A stretch of DNA of 64,000 nucleotides from CAZSMC01 sp964607755 (GCA_964607755.1 CAZSMC010000014.1:1-64000), one strand, 5' to 3'; shown: positions 24,258 to 32,571, numbered from the stretch's first letter. The notes: generated by a model from the letters alone, not told the origin. A program made the numbers and translations.

Positions 24258-24584
24258 TTACGGGTTTTCATTCGTTTCCAAATATTTTTCAACAGCTTCT
24301 TTTACTGTTTCTGCAGTCTGTGTTACAACTGTAATGCCTGCTGCCTTTAACGCTTGCTGAGCATTGCCACCCACATTTCCTGTAATTAGAACTTGAGTAC
24401 CATATTCAGCAATTTTGCTGGCTGCTGCTGGTCCAGCGCCTCCCATTACATTCATATTTGGATTCTGGACCGCAGTAAATTTCATTGTTTCAGAATCGAC
24501 AATGATAAAATACTGACATCGCCCGAATCGTTCGTCCATTTGAGCATGGATTGAACCACCTTTTGCTGACACGGCTATTTTCAT
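24258..24584 (-). CDS. NifX/NafY/ORP-family cofactor-binding protein
   Basis: A 108-residue protein with the dinitrogenase-cofactor-binding fold: MKIAVSAKGGSIHAQMDERF, FGRCQYFIIVD, then MGGAGPAAASKIAEYG and VLITGNVGGNAQQALKAAGI. Homologues include NifX, NafY, the orange protein ORP and the archaeal iron-sulfur storage protein IssA. They hold Mo/Cu, Mo/Fe or Fe/S clusters. No nif structural genes are present, so nitrogen fixation is not implied. One of three related genes in this cluster. Confidence 0.9.
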   Translation of the reverse strand: MKIAVSAKGGSIHAQMDERFGRCQYFIIVDSETMKFTAVQNPNMNVMGGAGPAAASKIAEYGTQVLITGNVGGNAQQALKAAGITVVTQTAETVKEAVEKYLETNENP

Positions 24585-24641
24585 TTTTTTAACCTTTCAC
24601 TTAGATTTTTCGTTTAAACTTTTCGCTGCATAAATTCACCA

Positions 24642-24869
24642 CTATTCTCTCACCATATGTGTTCCACATTCGGGACATTTCATTTTGTAACAAGGATTCC
24701 CGGCTTGATGAGGTACTTTTTTCCCACAATTGGGGCATACACAGTTTCCGCTCGGCCCGGCACCTGGTCGATTACCGCCCATACGGCCTCTTCCAGTTCC
24801 CCCCATACCTGTTCCCCGGCCTGTTTTTGGTCCTTGGCCGTTAGGCCCTGTTCCATCTCCTCTTGGCAT
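24642..24869 (-). CDS. DUF5320-type Gly-rich zinc-ribbon protein
   Basis: A 75-residue protein. The first 40 residues are a Gly/Arg/Pro-rich segment (MPRGDGTGPNGQGPKTGRG) characteristic of small proteins next to NifX-like genes. The rest is a rubredoxin- or zinc-ribbon-like module with CVCPNCGKKVP and CYKMKCPECGTHM, five to six cysteines. It could bind zinc or an Fe-S cluster. It lies between two NifX-like genes on the same strand. Confidence 0.82.
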   Translation of the reverse strand: MPRGDGTGPNGQGPKTGRGTGMGGTGRGRMGGNRPGAGPSGNCVCPNCGKKVPHQAGNPCYKMKCPECGTHMVRE

Positions 24870-24926
24870 GATAACACTCCTTTGTTAAATTTATTAAGCA
24901 CATTTAGTTGAATAGATCATTAATGG

Positions 24927-25292
24927 TTAATCGATCCCGCTATTTGTTCTCTTGTCAAAATAATTTGTATTTTGAGACATCCATCTCTTTAGTGCCTCTT
25001 GAATATCGCCTTTGCTAAAAAAGAGGTCCATTCCTCTTTCCTGTAACCTTGTCATCCCTTTTTTACCGATACGAACTGATATGATAACCGAACAATCATT
25101 TATCACATCATAAACATCCAGGGTTTTCAGGTGTTGCATTGTACGCTCATACGGATTTGTTCTTTTGTCAATCAGTTCGAATTGTTCATCACCTATAACT
25201 TTGTATATAAATATCTCTTTTGCCATGCCCAGCATTTTGGGAAAAATTGTTGTTCCGTCATTGGTTGGAACGGCAATTTTGATAGGTTTCAT
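24927..25292 (-). CDS. NifX-like protein, divergent
   Basis: A 121-residue protein of the same fold as the other NifX-like proteins (IKIAVPTNDGTTIFPKMLG, FIYKVIGDEQFELIDKRTN). It lacks the FGRC motif and has a more basic C-terminal half (VRIGKKGMTRLQERGMDLFF). Relatives of this branch accompany the ORP-type proteins. The start ATG overlaps the stop of the upstream 57-codon remnant (ATGA), so it is translationally coupled. Confidence 0.75.
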   Translation of the reverse strand: MKPIKIAVPTNDGTTIFPKMLGMAKEIFIYKVIGDEQFELIDKRTNPYERTMQHLKTLDVYDVINDCSVIISVRIGKKGMTRLQERGMDLFFSKGDIQEALKRWMSQNTNYFDKRTNSGID

Positions 25293-25462
25293 ATTGGCTT
25301 CCCTGCTTTTAATAATCTCACATAATTTTTAACAAAGAAAATCTCTTCAAAATTGTTAAAATGATAACGTGCCAGTATCTGCTTCCAATCTCGTCCGATA
25401 AAATCAAAAGGATTCAATTCTACACCAGAGTCAGGATAAATTTTTTCTTTTTTCGCTCTCAT
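25289..25462 (-). pseudogene. Internally deleted methyltransferase: only both ends remain
   Basis: A 57-codon open frame linked by ATGA overlaps to the MFS gene upstream and the NifX-like gene downstream. Its first ~19 residues (MRAKKEKIYPDSGVELNPF) resemble, from memory, the N-terminus of a class I methyltransferase found in these clusters. The remainder (DFIGRDWKQILARYHF, FFVKNYVRLLKAG) resembles the C-terminus of the same protein. If right, about 170 central codons, including the SAM-binding motifs, have been lost in frame. Otherwise it is an unrecognised small coupled gene. Confidence 0.6.
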
Positions 25463-26679
25463 TTTTCACAGCCAATCCTGGAGATAAAATAAAATGATAA
25501 AGAAACAAGAAATATAAACAGGACAAAAAACTGACTAAATCCGAACTGAGTGATGATCCAGCCACCTAAAAACGGAAAAAGGACAGGAAGAATATTACCT
25601 GCCCCGGTCAATCCGGTATACAGTGCTCTATTCTCATTTGTCGTTACTTCTAATAAAATTCCACTTATTGATATGTTATGCATAGTGAAAACAATGCCGC
25701 CAGCTAAAAAGATGTACGGGAAAAGCGTAGCACCTGGTATAACAATGATAAACAATGGAATTAAAATCGCAATTATAGAACTCAAATATAACATGACGTT
25801 ATATTTTATTTTTGAAGCATAATAAAAAAGGATCATACCTGTTAATACACCGCCAATGACTTTTAAAACTAAAAAGTTGCCGATAGCATGACCTCCGGCG
25901 GCAAAGTTTTTCTTGGCATAAAGAATCAAAAAGGGCATTAAAGCCATGCTTATTCCTTGCGTGTTGATCAAAAACATATAATTTTTTAATCTTTTATTCT
26001 TTCGAATTTCTTGAACAGTTATCCGTATAAATTTTCGAAAACCATTTATTCTAATATTCGATGCCGGGATTTCTTTTATTTTCCAGAATCCGGCTGATGC
26101 TATACCTAAAAAAATGGCGGCGATAATAAATAAAGTGGCATAATTCATCGGATAGCCCAAAACTGTCAAGACTTTTTTTGCAAGAAAGGCAGATAAAAAA
26201 ATGAAAATGTTAGACACAACATGTTTGACAGAAAAAAATGTTTTTCTTTTTTTCGCCAAAACGGATTTTCCTAAAATGTCAACGTAATTGATGTTTGCAA
26301 AGCCGCCGCTCAATGACAACAGGGAAATTAAAATGAAAATAAACCAAATAATAAAACGATCACTCACACCTGATGAAAAATAAAACAACAGTGCCATACC
26401 TGTGAGGGCGAAAATTCGAGTGTTAATTCCTCCAAGCAAAAAACCTTTTTTAGCCGATTGATTATTCAGGAATGGCGCAAAAAACAACTGTGCACATTTT
26501 CCTCCGCCCAAGATAATTGCTGTTAGTATACCTACTTGGACCGAATTTCCGCCTGCATCGACCATCATAGCTGGAATAATAGTATCGACATCCATAAAAT
26601 TTTTGGTTAATGCAAGAAAAACAGCGTGCCATAAAAAGGCATAATAATTGTGTCCTGATATGTTGTTGTCTAATTCCAC
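25459..26679 (-). CDS. MFS transporter
   Basis: A 406-residue protein with about 12 hydrophobic helices. Family features include DTIIPAMMVDAGGNSVQVGI near helix 1 and GGFANINYVDILGKSVLAKK in the central region. ENRALYTGLTGAGNILPVLF lies late. This subgroup is common in anaerobe metal-cluster operons; the substrate is unknown. Translation starts at a GTG with AGGAT upstream. The stop overlaps the following small frame by four bases. Confidence 0.85.
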   Translation of the reverse strand: MELDNNISGHNYYAFLWHAVFLALTKNFMDVDTIIPAMMVDAGGNSVQVGILTAIILGGGKCAQLFFAPFLNNQSAKKGFLLGGINTRIFALTGMALLFYFSSGVSDRFIIWFIFILISLLSLSGGFANINYVDILGKSVLAKKRKTFFSVKHVVSNIFIFLSAFLAKKVLTVLGYPMNYATLFIIAAIFLGIASAGFWKIKEIPASNIRINGFRKFIRITVQEIRKNKRLKNYMFLINTQGISMALMPFLILYAKKNFAAGGHAIGNFLVLKVIGGVLTGMILFYYASKIKYNVMLYLSSIIAILIPLFIIVIPGATLFPYIFLAGGIVFTMHNISISGILLEVTTNENRALYTGLTGAGNILPVLFPFLGGWIITQFGFSQFFVLFIFLVSLSFYFISRIGCEK

Positions 26680-26688
26680 TGAAAAATT

Positions 26689-26850
26689 TTATCCTATCGT
26701 AACTATTTTTTCACTTGAGAATATTACTTTTCTCTTGATACTTGAAAAAACATGATTTTTAGATTTATTTAAAATGGTTCCGTTTTCTTTAAATATTTTT
26801 ATCATTATTTTCATTTCAATAGACCAACTCGATTTTGATTCTTTTCTCAT
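26689..26850 (-). CDS. Small basic protein coupled to lgt
   Basis: A 53-codon frame (MRKESKSSWSIEMKIMIKIF...) whose ATG overlaps the lgt stop (TGATG) and which ends 9 bp before the MFS start. It is lysine-rich and shows no transmembrane helix or cysteine motif. Position and coupling support translation. I do not recognise it; it could also be an internally deleted relic like its neighbours. Confidence 0.4.
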   Translation of the reverse strand: MRKESKSSWSIEMKIMIKIFKENGTILNKSKNHVFSSIKRKVIFSSEKIVTIG

Positions 26851-27659
26851 CAAATTGAATCTCTTGATTTGCTCCATCCTTTGTACCAAAAAATTGTGCA
26901 CCAAATCATGACACACAAAAGCAAAATATGATTCACGTTGAAAGTGAGAGGCCCGAGCGTGCCTAAAATTTGTTCTTTTTCATAATAACGAAATTGATCC
27001 ACGATAAAACGATCGATAGAATAATAAAAGAACACTATGTACAATGCATAACCAGAAAATTTCCACCATCGCTCAAGCCACATAATCAATAAAAATCCTA
27101 TGAAACCCAGCACAGAGGCAAAAATCTGAGTCGGCCACAAAGGGATTCCAGGAAAATAAGAACCGGCTACACTTTCCGGGGGAAAAATAATGCCAAGCCA
27201 GTTATCCGTGGGACGACCAAAGCAACAGCCGTGTAAAAAACAACCGCCTAAACGTTGTATCCCGGCACCAAGCAGAAAACTGGGAGCAAAAGTGTCTCCT
27301 AAACGGGCTAGATCAATTTTCTTGCTATGAGCAAAAACAAGTGCAACCACAATTGCGAGGACAATGCCACCCACCATGGACATCCCTGCAATGCCAAAAT
27401 ATTCCTCCTGAAACGGATTGATTACATCAAACCAATTCCCCTTGAATTCATCGATATGAAAAATAACATACCAAAAGCGGCTTCCTATTAAAGCCGCTAT
27501 CATGATGGGTATTGAGAGGTCAATGATTATAGAACGGTCTATATTAAACCGAGGAGCTCTTTTCAACGCAACTGCTACTCCTACCAAAACAGTAATTGCA
27601 AAAGATACTCCCCAGCTATGCAACTCAAAATGTCCTATTTTAAAAAGAACTGGATACAT
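26850..27659 (-). CDS. lgt: Prolipoprotein diacylglyceryl transferase (Lgt family)
   Basis: A 269-residue membrane enzyme that transfers diacylglycerol to the lipobox cysteine of prelipoproteins. Visible are HSWGVSFAITVLVGVAVAL near the N-terminus, IGSRFWYVIFH, GMSMVGGIVLA, and the signature region GAGIQRLGGCFLHGCCFGRP followed by PTQIFASVLGF. The CFLHGCCFGRP version is the second type seen in anaerobe accessory clusters rather than the housekeeping form, so this may be a specialised paralogue. It starts 5 bp after the FmdB-like remnant. Confidence 0.87.
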   Translation of the reverse strand: MYPVLFKIGHFELHSWGVSFAITVLVGVAVALKRAPRFNIDRSIIIDLSIPIMIAALIGSRFWYVIFHIDEFKGNWFDVINPFQEEYFGIAGMSMVGGIVLAIVVALVFAHSKKIDLARLGDTFAPSFLLGAGIQRLGGCFLHGCCFGRPTDNWLGIIFPPESVAGSYFPGIPLWPTQIFASVLGFIGFLLIMWLERWWKFSGYALYIVFFYYSIDRFIVDQFRYYEKEQILGTLGPLTFNVNHILLLCVMIWCTIFWYKGWSKSRDSI

Positions 27660-27663
27660 CGTA

Positions 27664-27801
27664 TTACTTTATAAATTTCAAATAATGCTTATTGATAACA
27701 AAAATTTTGTGTGGGCAAGTTTTTACAGGATCGTCATTTATGTTTTGAAATTTATCAAACTGATATCGGCACGATACACATTCATATCGATATGTTGGCA
27801 T
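27664..27801 (-). pseudogene. Shortened FmdB-type zinc-ribbon protein
   Basis: Forty-five residues beginning MPTYRYECVSCRYQFDKFQN, then DDPVKTCPH. The N-terminal strand, first CxxC and DDP-x-K-x-CP segment are typical of FmdB proteins. The second zinc knuckle (CPxCG) has lost its last cysteine, and the sequence runs into KIFVINKHYLKFIK. A frameshift or deletion in the second knuckle is likely. It lies between the TSUP exporter and lgt genes. Confidence 0.7.
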
Positions 27802-27815
27802 AATTTTTCCTTTAT

Positions 27816-28607
27816 CTAATGAAAAGCACTAATAGCCATAAAAAGTGCTGCAACAATCGTCGTATACACGAATATTCTTTTTAAGAGATATTGTGAAATT
27901 TTTACTGAAATATGGCCGCCTAACGCGCCGCCAAAAGCGGCAGCAATAAGCAGCGGCAAAATCCATTTTACATCAAAATCACCTGCCAGTAAATGTCCTG
28001 AGAATCCCATAAATGCAGTAAATGCAACCATAGCTGATGAGGTGCCCACTGCTACTCGCATGGGCACTCCACACAGTAGAACCATAAGTGGTACTTTAAA
28101 GCTGCCACCTGAAATACCAAGCATACCGGCAAAAAAACCGATTACAGCCGTTAAGGGAAGAGCCAGCCATAGATTGACATAATAGTTATACGGCCCAAAG
28201 GAACGGAACCAATATCCTGTTTTCTTTTGCCTGTCAATGTTTTTCGGCTGAACCGGTTTTAACATTAAAAATGCAACACTTGCTAACAAAATGGCAAAAA
28301 TCGATTTTAAATGGACACTCATTAAATAATGAGCAACGTATCCTCCGAAAAAAGCCATAATATCTGTTAATGGATCAATAATTAAAGCAAGCTTCCAATC
28401 AACACTTTTGAATTTATGAAAAAACAAAGTAGCCAACAATGCTGTCGTCATTAGAACCAATTGCGCACTGGTAGCGGCTGCTGTCATCGAAAAACCAGAG
28501 GCTACGAATAATGGCACATAAAAATTGCCTCCTCCTCTACCCAGCATGCTCATGATGCATCCTAACAAAAAGACAGCACATGTTACATATATGATTTTAT
28601 CAGCCAT
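27816..28607 (-). CDS. TSUP-family exporter (TauE/SafE-like)
   Basis: A 263-residue membrane protein with about eight helices in two halves. It has the family GG repeats: MLGRGGGNFYVPLFVASGFS (about 22-41) and MLGISGGSFKVPLMVLLCG (about 160-178), plus FGGALGGHISVKISQ near the end. Members export small sulfur compounds such as sulfite or sulfoacetate; the substrate here is not known. It sits in the Fur-headed operon. Confidence 0.87.
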   Translation of the reverse strand: MADKIIYVTCAVFLLGCIMSMLGRGGGNFYVPLFVASGFSMTAAATSAQLVLMTTALLATLFFHKFKSVDWKLALIIDPLTDIMAFFGGYVAHYLMSVHLKSIFAILLASVAFLMLKPVQPKNIDRQKKTGYWFRSFGPYNYYVNLWLALPLTAVIGFFAGMLGISGGSFKVPLMVLLCGVPMRVAVGTSSAMVAFTAFMGFSGHLLAGDFDVKWILPLLIAAAFGGALGGHISVKISQYLLKRIFVYTTIVAALFMAISAFH

Positions 28608-28617
28608 TCGTAATCAT

Positions 28618-29244
28618 CTATAGACGCTTTTCATTCTTTTTAGATTGAACAAGATCAAAGTGCTTTTTGGGAATGCCAACAGCAAGCCGTTCTTTACCAA
28701 TTTTCGCATACGTGCGAGAATCGGAACATCCAAAAGAAAATGTAATTTCATTTTGAACGTACGATTTTACTGCGATTCCGCTACAAATCGACATCATGCT
28801 ACACAAAGAAATGTCCAGAGTTTTACCTTCTTTATTATGATACAAGTAAAGCAGTTTCATAATCTGAGCGGGTGTCACATAAGACATGATCACATCCGGA
28901 TCTTGCTCCGTGTTCAAGCCAATGAACTGAAAAGTGCCATCCAAATGAATTAATTCCGGAATAATGGATCGCAATGCATTTCTGGTCAATTTTGATTTTT
29001 TCAAGCAATGTTTATAAAAAGATGACACACTCTTCCAACCAAAAGCAAAAAGCGCTCCGGGACAATTGATACTGTTTTTATCCAGGATAACAGGATGCGT
29101 GACAGCTTTTTTCGTCGCCTCACAAAATCTGACATCATGTAAATATTTTGCCTCTTTGATTTCGGGATCCTTTTTGTAAAATTTGATATCTATCCAATGC
29201 GTGCCAAATGCTTTTCTAAAGTTACTGTTTAATGTGTTCATCAT
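28618..29244 (-). CDS. DUF169 protein
   Basis: A 208-residue soluble protein with features of the DUF169 family: IKFYKKDPEI, the cysteines of VRFCEATKKAV and NCPGALFAFGW, then SYVTPAQIMKLLYLYHN and SMMSICSGIAVKSYV, and a C-terminal FSFGCSDSRTYAKIG. Family members are linked with anaerobes and are proposed to bind a metal or cofactor, but no function is established. It follows the shortened flavoprotein gene with a 27-bp gap. Confidence 0.82.
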   Translation of the reverse strand: MMNTLNSNFRKAFGTHWIDIKFYKKDPEIKEAKYLHDVRFCEATKKAVTHPVILDKNSINCPGALFAFGWKSVSSFYKHCLKKSKLTRNALRSIIPELIHLDGTFQFIGLNTEQDPDVIMSYVTPAQIMKLLYLYHNKEGKTLDISLCSMMSICSGIAVKSYVQNEITFSFGCSDSRTYAKIGKERLAVGIPKKHFDLVQSKKNEKRL

Positions 29245-29271
29245 ATTTCACTGACTCTTTTTTTAAACTCA

Positions 29272-29859
29272 TTACATTTTCCCTGCAGCGTCCAGAGCAG
29301 CTTGTACAATCGGATATTTTGTAGGAGCTGCTGTGACATAAGGATGCGTGGCCATTTGCAAGGTTTCCAATTCAGTAGAAGAAACGCGCTGTTGAATAGC
29401 CATGCCAATAATGTTAATCAGTTCACCGCAACACATCCCACCGGCAACCTGCCCTCCCAAAATAATCCCGGATTTTTTGGAAAAAATCAATTTCACATCA
29501 ACTTGATGCGCTCCTGGCAAAGTCGCCGGATGTTTATCCACAGCCTGAGCTGTGCCCGTAATAATTTCAAAATTTTCTCTTCCAGCCGTGTCCTCTGTCA
29601 GTCCTGCCGAGCCTAAAACAAGACCATCAACAAAAGTCGAGTAAATAGCAATTGTTCCTTTATTTTCCCGAACCACTTTTAGTTTGAACAAATTGGCGCC
29701 GGCAATTCGGCCTTCTGCCGTGCCTGTCGAAGCGAGCATCACCGGGGCATCCTTTCGGGTATAAAAATCTTTTTTGTCTGTATAATATCGTCTTGCTGTA
29801 ATCGCACTCACAACACCTGAAGGACCGCCACCGACAGCAAGAACATCAGCTTTCTTCAC
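29272..29859 (-). pseudogene. FAD/NAD-dependent disulfide-reductase-type oxidoreductase with internal deletion
   Basis: The first 30 residues are the FAD-binding start (MKKADVLAVGGGPSGVVSAI). They continue without interruption into residues equivalent to the C-terminal third (FYTRKDAPVMLASTGTAEGR, IAGANLFKLKVVRENKGTIA) and the dimerisation domain (SGIILGGQVAGGMCCGELIN). Normal length is about 450; only 195 remain, so roughly 255 codons, including the NAD(P)H domain and redox cysteine, are gone. The reading frame is kept. Parent enzymes are CoA-disulfide reductase or NADH oxidase types. Confidence 0.85.
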
Positions 29860-29879
29860 CTTTTTCTCCTTTCAATAGA

Positions 29880-30584
29880 TTATCGTTTTTCACCTTTGAT
29901 GACCACAAAAGAACCTTCTCCATATCCTGGGACAGCATGCTCGATGTGAGTCATTTTATCCAGTAAATCAAAAATAGTTTGATAGAACAGAAAATTGTAA
30001 AAACCTGCCTTTCCGAGATAATAGATCACCTGCTCAACAGAGTAAAAGTTTGCTTCCCGATAGAATATGTTTTTTTGTTTGTTTCTCTGGTATTTTTTCC
30101 CAATTAGACTTTCTTTATCTACAAAACCAATAATGATGCAACCATTACTATGCAAAATTCGGTGAATTTCTTGTAACGATTTGAAAACATTGTCCAAAAA
30201 ACAAATGGTCGTTACCATTAATACATAGTCGAATGTTTCGTTGGCAATAGGTAACGTTTCCGCTATTCCATTGACGATAGCAGTACCTCGACTCATCGCG
30301 AGCTTGCTCATCTTTTTTGAAGGTTCAAGACCAATAGAAATATCCAAGGGTGCAGCAAATCGTCCGCTTCCAGCTCCAATTTCAATACCACAACCTTTTT
30401 GAGGAATAACCTTTTTTAATGCCAATAATTCAGATTGATATACGATATAATGATCAGTAAACCAATGATCGTATTTCAAACTATGTTTTTCAAAGGGTTT
30501 AATACGAGGCATTTTAAAAACCACATTATTATATATTACTGCAATGCGAATCATTGACTTTGCATAGATTCCAGGACATCTCAT
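29880..30584 (-). CDS. Class I SAM-dependent methyltransferase
   Basis: A methyltransferase with EIGAGSGRFAAPLDISIGLE (motif I), GIAETLPIANETFDYVLMVT (motifs II-III) and LQEIHRILHSNGCIIIGFVD. The frame begins at 30584 with an ATGA overlap to the NifX-like gene. Homology begins only at MPRIKPFEKHSLKYDHWF (start 30512), so the true N-terminus is uncertain. Family members lie next to NifX-like genes in many anaerobes. Substrate unknown. Confidence 0.85.
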   Translation of the reverse strand: MRCPGIYAKSMIRIAVIYNNVVFKMPRIKPFEKHSLKYDHWFTDHYIVYQSELLALKKVIPQKGCGIEIGAGSGRFAAPLDISIGLEPSKKMSKLAMSRGTAIVNGIAETLPIANETFDYVLMVTTICFLDNVFKSLQEIHRILHSNGCIIIGFVDKESLIGKKYQRNKQKNIFYREANFYSVEQVIYYLGKAGFYNFLFYQTIFDLLDKMTHIEHAVPGYGEGSFVVIKGEKR

Positions 30585-30955
30585 GACCCGCCATTGATCC
30601 CAAAATGCGAATTGACATTAGGTCCATCTGTCGATTGTAGTTCTCCCAATTTATACTTGTCAACTGCCGCTTTCACACCTCCGGATACGCCTGTTACGAT
30701 TTCAATTCCAGCAGCGTTCAGCGTTTGATAGGCATTGGGGCCGATGTTTCCAGTCAATAGCACTTTTACTCCTTTTTCAGCCATTAATTGGCCAGCCTGT
30801 ACACCAGCGCCGCCCATAACCTGGGTTTGGGAATTAGATATCGTCTCTGTGTCCATGGTTTCCGTATCCACAATAAGAAAATACGCACAGCGTCCAAATC
30901 TCGGATCAACTTGCGATTGTAATGTGTCGCCTTGCGATGTAATACAAATTTTCAT
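30581..30955 (-). CDS. NifX/ORP-family cofactor-binding protein
   Basis: A 124-residue protein, the third NifX-type member. MKICITSQGDTLQSQVDPRF, FGRCAYFLIVDTETM, MGGAGVQAGQLMAEKG and VLLTGNIGPNAYQTLNAAGI follow the family consensus, with a tail rich in Asn/Gly (DGPNVNSHFGINGGS). The tail is reminiscent of archaeal IssA-type proteins but short. Its stop overlaps the methyltransferase frame (ATGA). Confidence 0.9.
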   Translation of the reverse strand: MKICITSQGDTLQSQVDPRFGRCAYFLIVDTETMDTETISNSQTQVMGGAGVQAGQLMAEKGVKVLLTGNIGPNAYQTLNAAGIEIVTGVSGGVKAAVDKYKLGELQSTDGPNVNSHFGINGGS

Positions 30956-30979
30956 ATGCTCTCCTTAAAATAGTTATGA

Positions 30980-31465
30980 TTAATAATTTTCTACTCTTGT
31001 TCCTTTATCACATATTAAACGTCCGTTCAAATGATCAATTTCATGTTGCAGCACGCGAGCAGCGAGGCCAGCAACCTCAAAATGAAGATTTTTTCCCTCA
31101 GTATTTTTTGCACTTATTTCAACTGCAAAATCACGACTGATATCATATAATTGATTGGGTATACTTAGACACCTTTCAGCTTCATTTTCTTTTTCCGGAG
31201 AAAAAGAAAGAATGACAGGATTAATTAACACTTTTTCCATGTTCTCCAAATCAACAGTGATGATTCGACGTAAAAGACCAATTTGAGGAGCTGCCAGGCC
31301 AATCCCGTTATGTGCGATCATAAATGAAAACATATGTTGGGCAAATTCCTGCAAATTGTTATCAAAGGTACAAATTTCGTGTGAATGTTCTCTCAAAACA
31401 GCATCCGGGAAAAAACGCAATTCAAGATTATTGATAAAATTTTTGATATCATATTTTTGTGTCAT
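30980..31465 (-). CDS. def: Peptide deformylase family protein
   Basis: A 161-residue protein that would remove the N-formyl group from nascent peptides. Motif 1 is GIGLAAPQIG (about 54-63) and the metal motif is QHEIDHLNG near residue 140, both intact. Motif 2, normally EGCLS, reads ERCLS, so the glycine is an arginine. Being in an iron-regulated metal operon rather than next to fmt suggests an accessory copy; the metal could be Fe(II). Confidence 0.87.
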   Translation of the reverse strand: MTQKYDIKNFINNLELRFFPDAVLREHSHEICTFDNNLQEFAQHMFSFMIAHNGIGLAAPQIGLLRRIITVDLENMEKVLINPVILSFSPEKENEAERCLSIPNQLYDISRDFAVEISAKNTEGKNLHFEVAGLAARVLQHEIDHLNGRLICDKGTRVENY

Positions 31466-31480
31466 ATTCTCTTCATTTCA

Positions 31481-31717
31481 TTATATTTTTTTCAAAGAGA
31501 TCGCATGACGCGGACACTCAAAAACACATAATCCACATCCTGTGCATTTTCCCAAATTGATTTTCGCCATATTAGCTTCCATAGAAATTGCACTTTGAGG
31601 GCAAGCTGATACGCATCGATTACATCCTGTACATTGAGCTTCATCTATGAATGCTTTGACATTCTCAGCAACATCATCAGTGATGTTTGCTTTATTAATA
31701 ATGATAATCATTTTCAA
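31481..31717 (-). CDS. Dicluster ferredoxin
   Basis: A 78-residue 2x[4Fe-4S] ferredoxin. The motifs are CTGCNRCVSACP (about 29-40) and CTGCGLCVFECP (about 58-69). The first 25 residues are a hydrophobic and acidic extension. A small electron carrier or cluster donor for the MinD-type ATPases is plausible. It is located between fur and the deformylase gene. Confidence 0.9.
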   Translation of the reverse strand: MKMIIIINKANITDDVAENVKAFIDEAQCTGCNRCVSACPQSAISMEANMAKINLGKCTGCGLCVFECPRHAISLKKI

Positions 31718-31735
31718 TTAATTCATAAAAATTTT

Positions 31736-32182
31736 TCACGAACATTTTTCACACAAACCGTAAAAATGAATTATGTGATGCATTATCTTGAAATTATGCT
31801 TTTTTGATAATTCACGTTCTGTTTTCTGCATGAGTTCAAGCTCTTCTTCGACAAAATCATCATAATTAATTATCTTTTTACATTTCATACAAACCAGATG
31901 ATGATGATGTCCTGAACTGTCAGGACTTGTAGTGAGTTCAAAACGTGCTTTTCCATCACCAAAATCAAATCGTTGAACCACACCGACTTTTTCAAACATG
32001 TCCAATGTTCGATAAACGGTTGTCAGCCCTATTGATGGATTAACCGTCAATGCTTTTACATAAATATCTTCTGCGCTCAGGTGTTTTTCTGTATCATAAA
32101 GAATATTAATGATTATTTCCCGAGGAGTAGTAAGCCTGTAACCAGCTTGAAAGAGACGATTACGCCACCATGTTCCAGTCAT
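31736..32182 (-). CDS. fur: Fur-family metalloregulator heading the metal-cluster operon
   Basis: A 148-residue regulator. Winged helix: RLTTPREIIINILYDTEKHL, then IGLTTVYRTLDMFEKVGVVQ. Metal sites: GHHHHLVCMKCKKI (about 89-102) with the structural zinc CxxC, then HNFKIMHHIIHFYG and a terminal CEKC. It could be Fur, PerR or Zur; the classic Fur box upstream favours iron Fur. The RBS AAGGAT precedes the ATG. It is the first gene of a ~14.7-kb run on the minus strand. Confidence 0.9.
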   Translation of the reverse strand: MTGTWWRNRLFQAGYRLTTPREIIINILYDTEKHLSAEDIYVKALTVNPSIGLTTVYRTLDMFEKVGVVQRFDFGDGKARFELTTSPDSSGHHHHLVCMKCKKIINYDDFVEEELELMQKTERELSKKHNFKIMHHIIHFYGLCEKCS

Positions 32183-32238
32183 AATAAAATTATCCTTAAA
32201 TTAATTTAAAGCTCATTTTTTAGATACCCTTAAATAAT

Positions 32239-32257
32239 GATAATGATAACTATTATC
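32239..32257. promoter_or_regulatory. Fur box
   Basis: GATAATGATAACTATTATC matches 17 of 19 positions of the classical Fur consensus GATAATGATAATCATTATC. It lies 57 bp upstream of the fur start on the minus strand, so iron-dependent autoregulation of the downstream cluster is likely. The rest of the ~390-bp gap up to the pirin start contains no gene that I can see, only a small palindrome (CAGCTTTAAAAGCTG) near 32417. Confidence 0.85.
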
Positions 32258-32571
32258 AATATAATACTTTTTATTAATAATCCAAGTATTTTTTTCGATA
32301 CTAAAATCGTTTTCAGAGAATTGAATTTAAATTTAAAATCATTCAGATGATCTCTGCCTGATCTTTCGACACGAGTTCACCTTTAAGGATTTGTTGGAAT
32401 TGCACTTGTCCGCATCAGCTTTAAAAGCTGCCTGGATAATCCTTCAGCCACATTTCATGCCGTTTAGATTTTATGGCAAAATAGCACAAATAGTGGAATG
32501 AAATAAGGTATGCTGTTTTGTTAAAAAGTAACGATAAGCCAATTGATAATTATCCAATTGGGAGAGATAGT

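Noticed and set aside
26851..26916. Upstream extension of the small frame after lgt
   Set aside because: It overlaps the end of lgt in another frame; the coupled TGATG start at 26850 is more convincing.
24258..30955. Nitrogen-fixation genes because of NifX-like proteins
   Set aside because: No nifHDK, nifE/N or nifB is present; the NifX fold is widespread in non-fixing anaerobes as ORP/IssA-type proteins.
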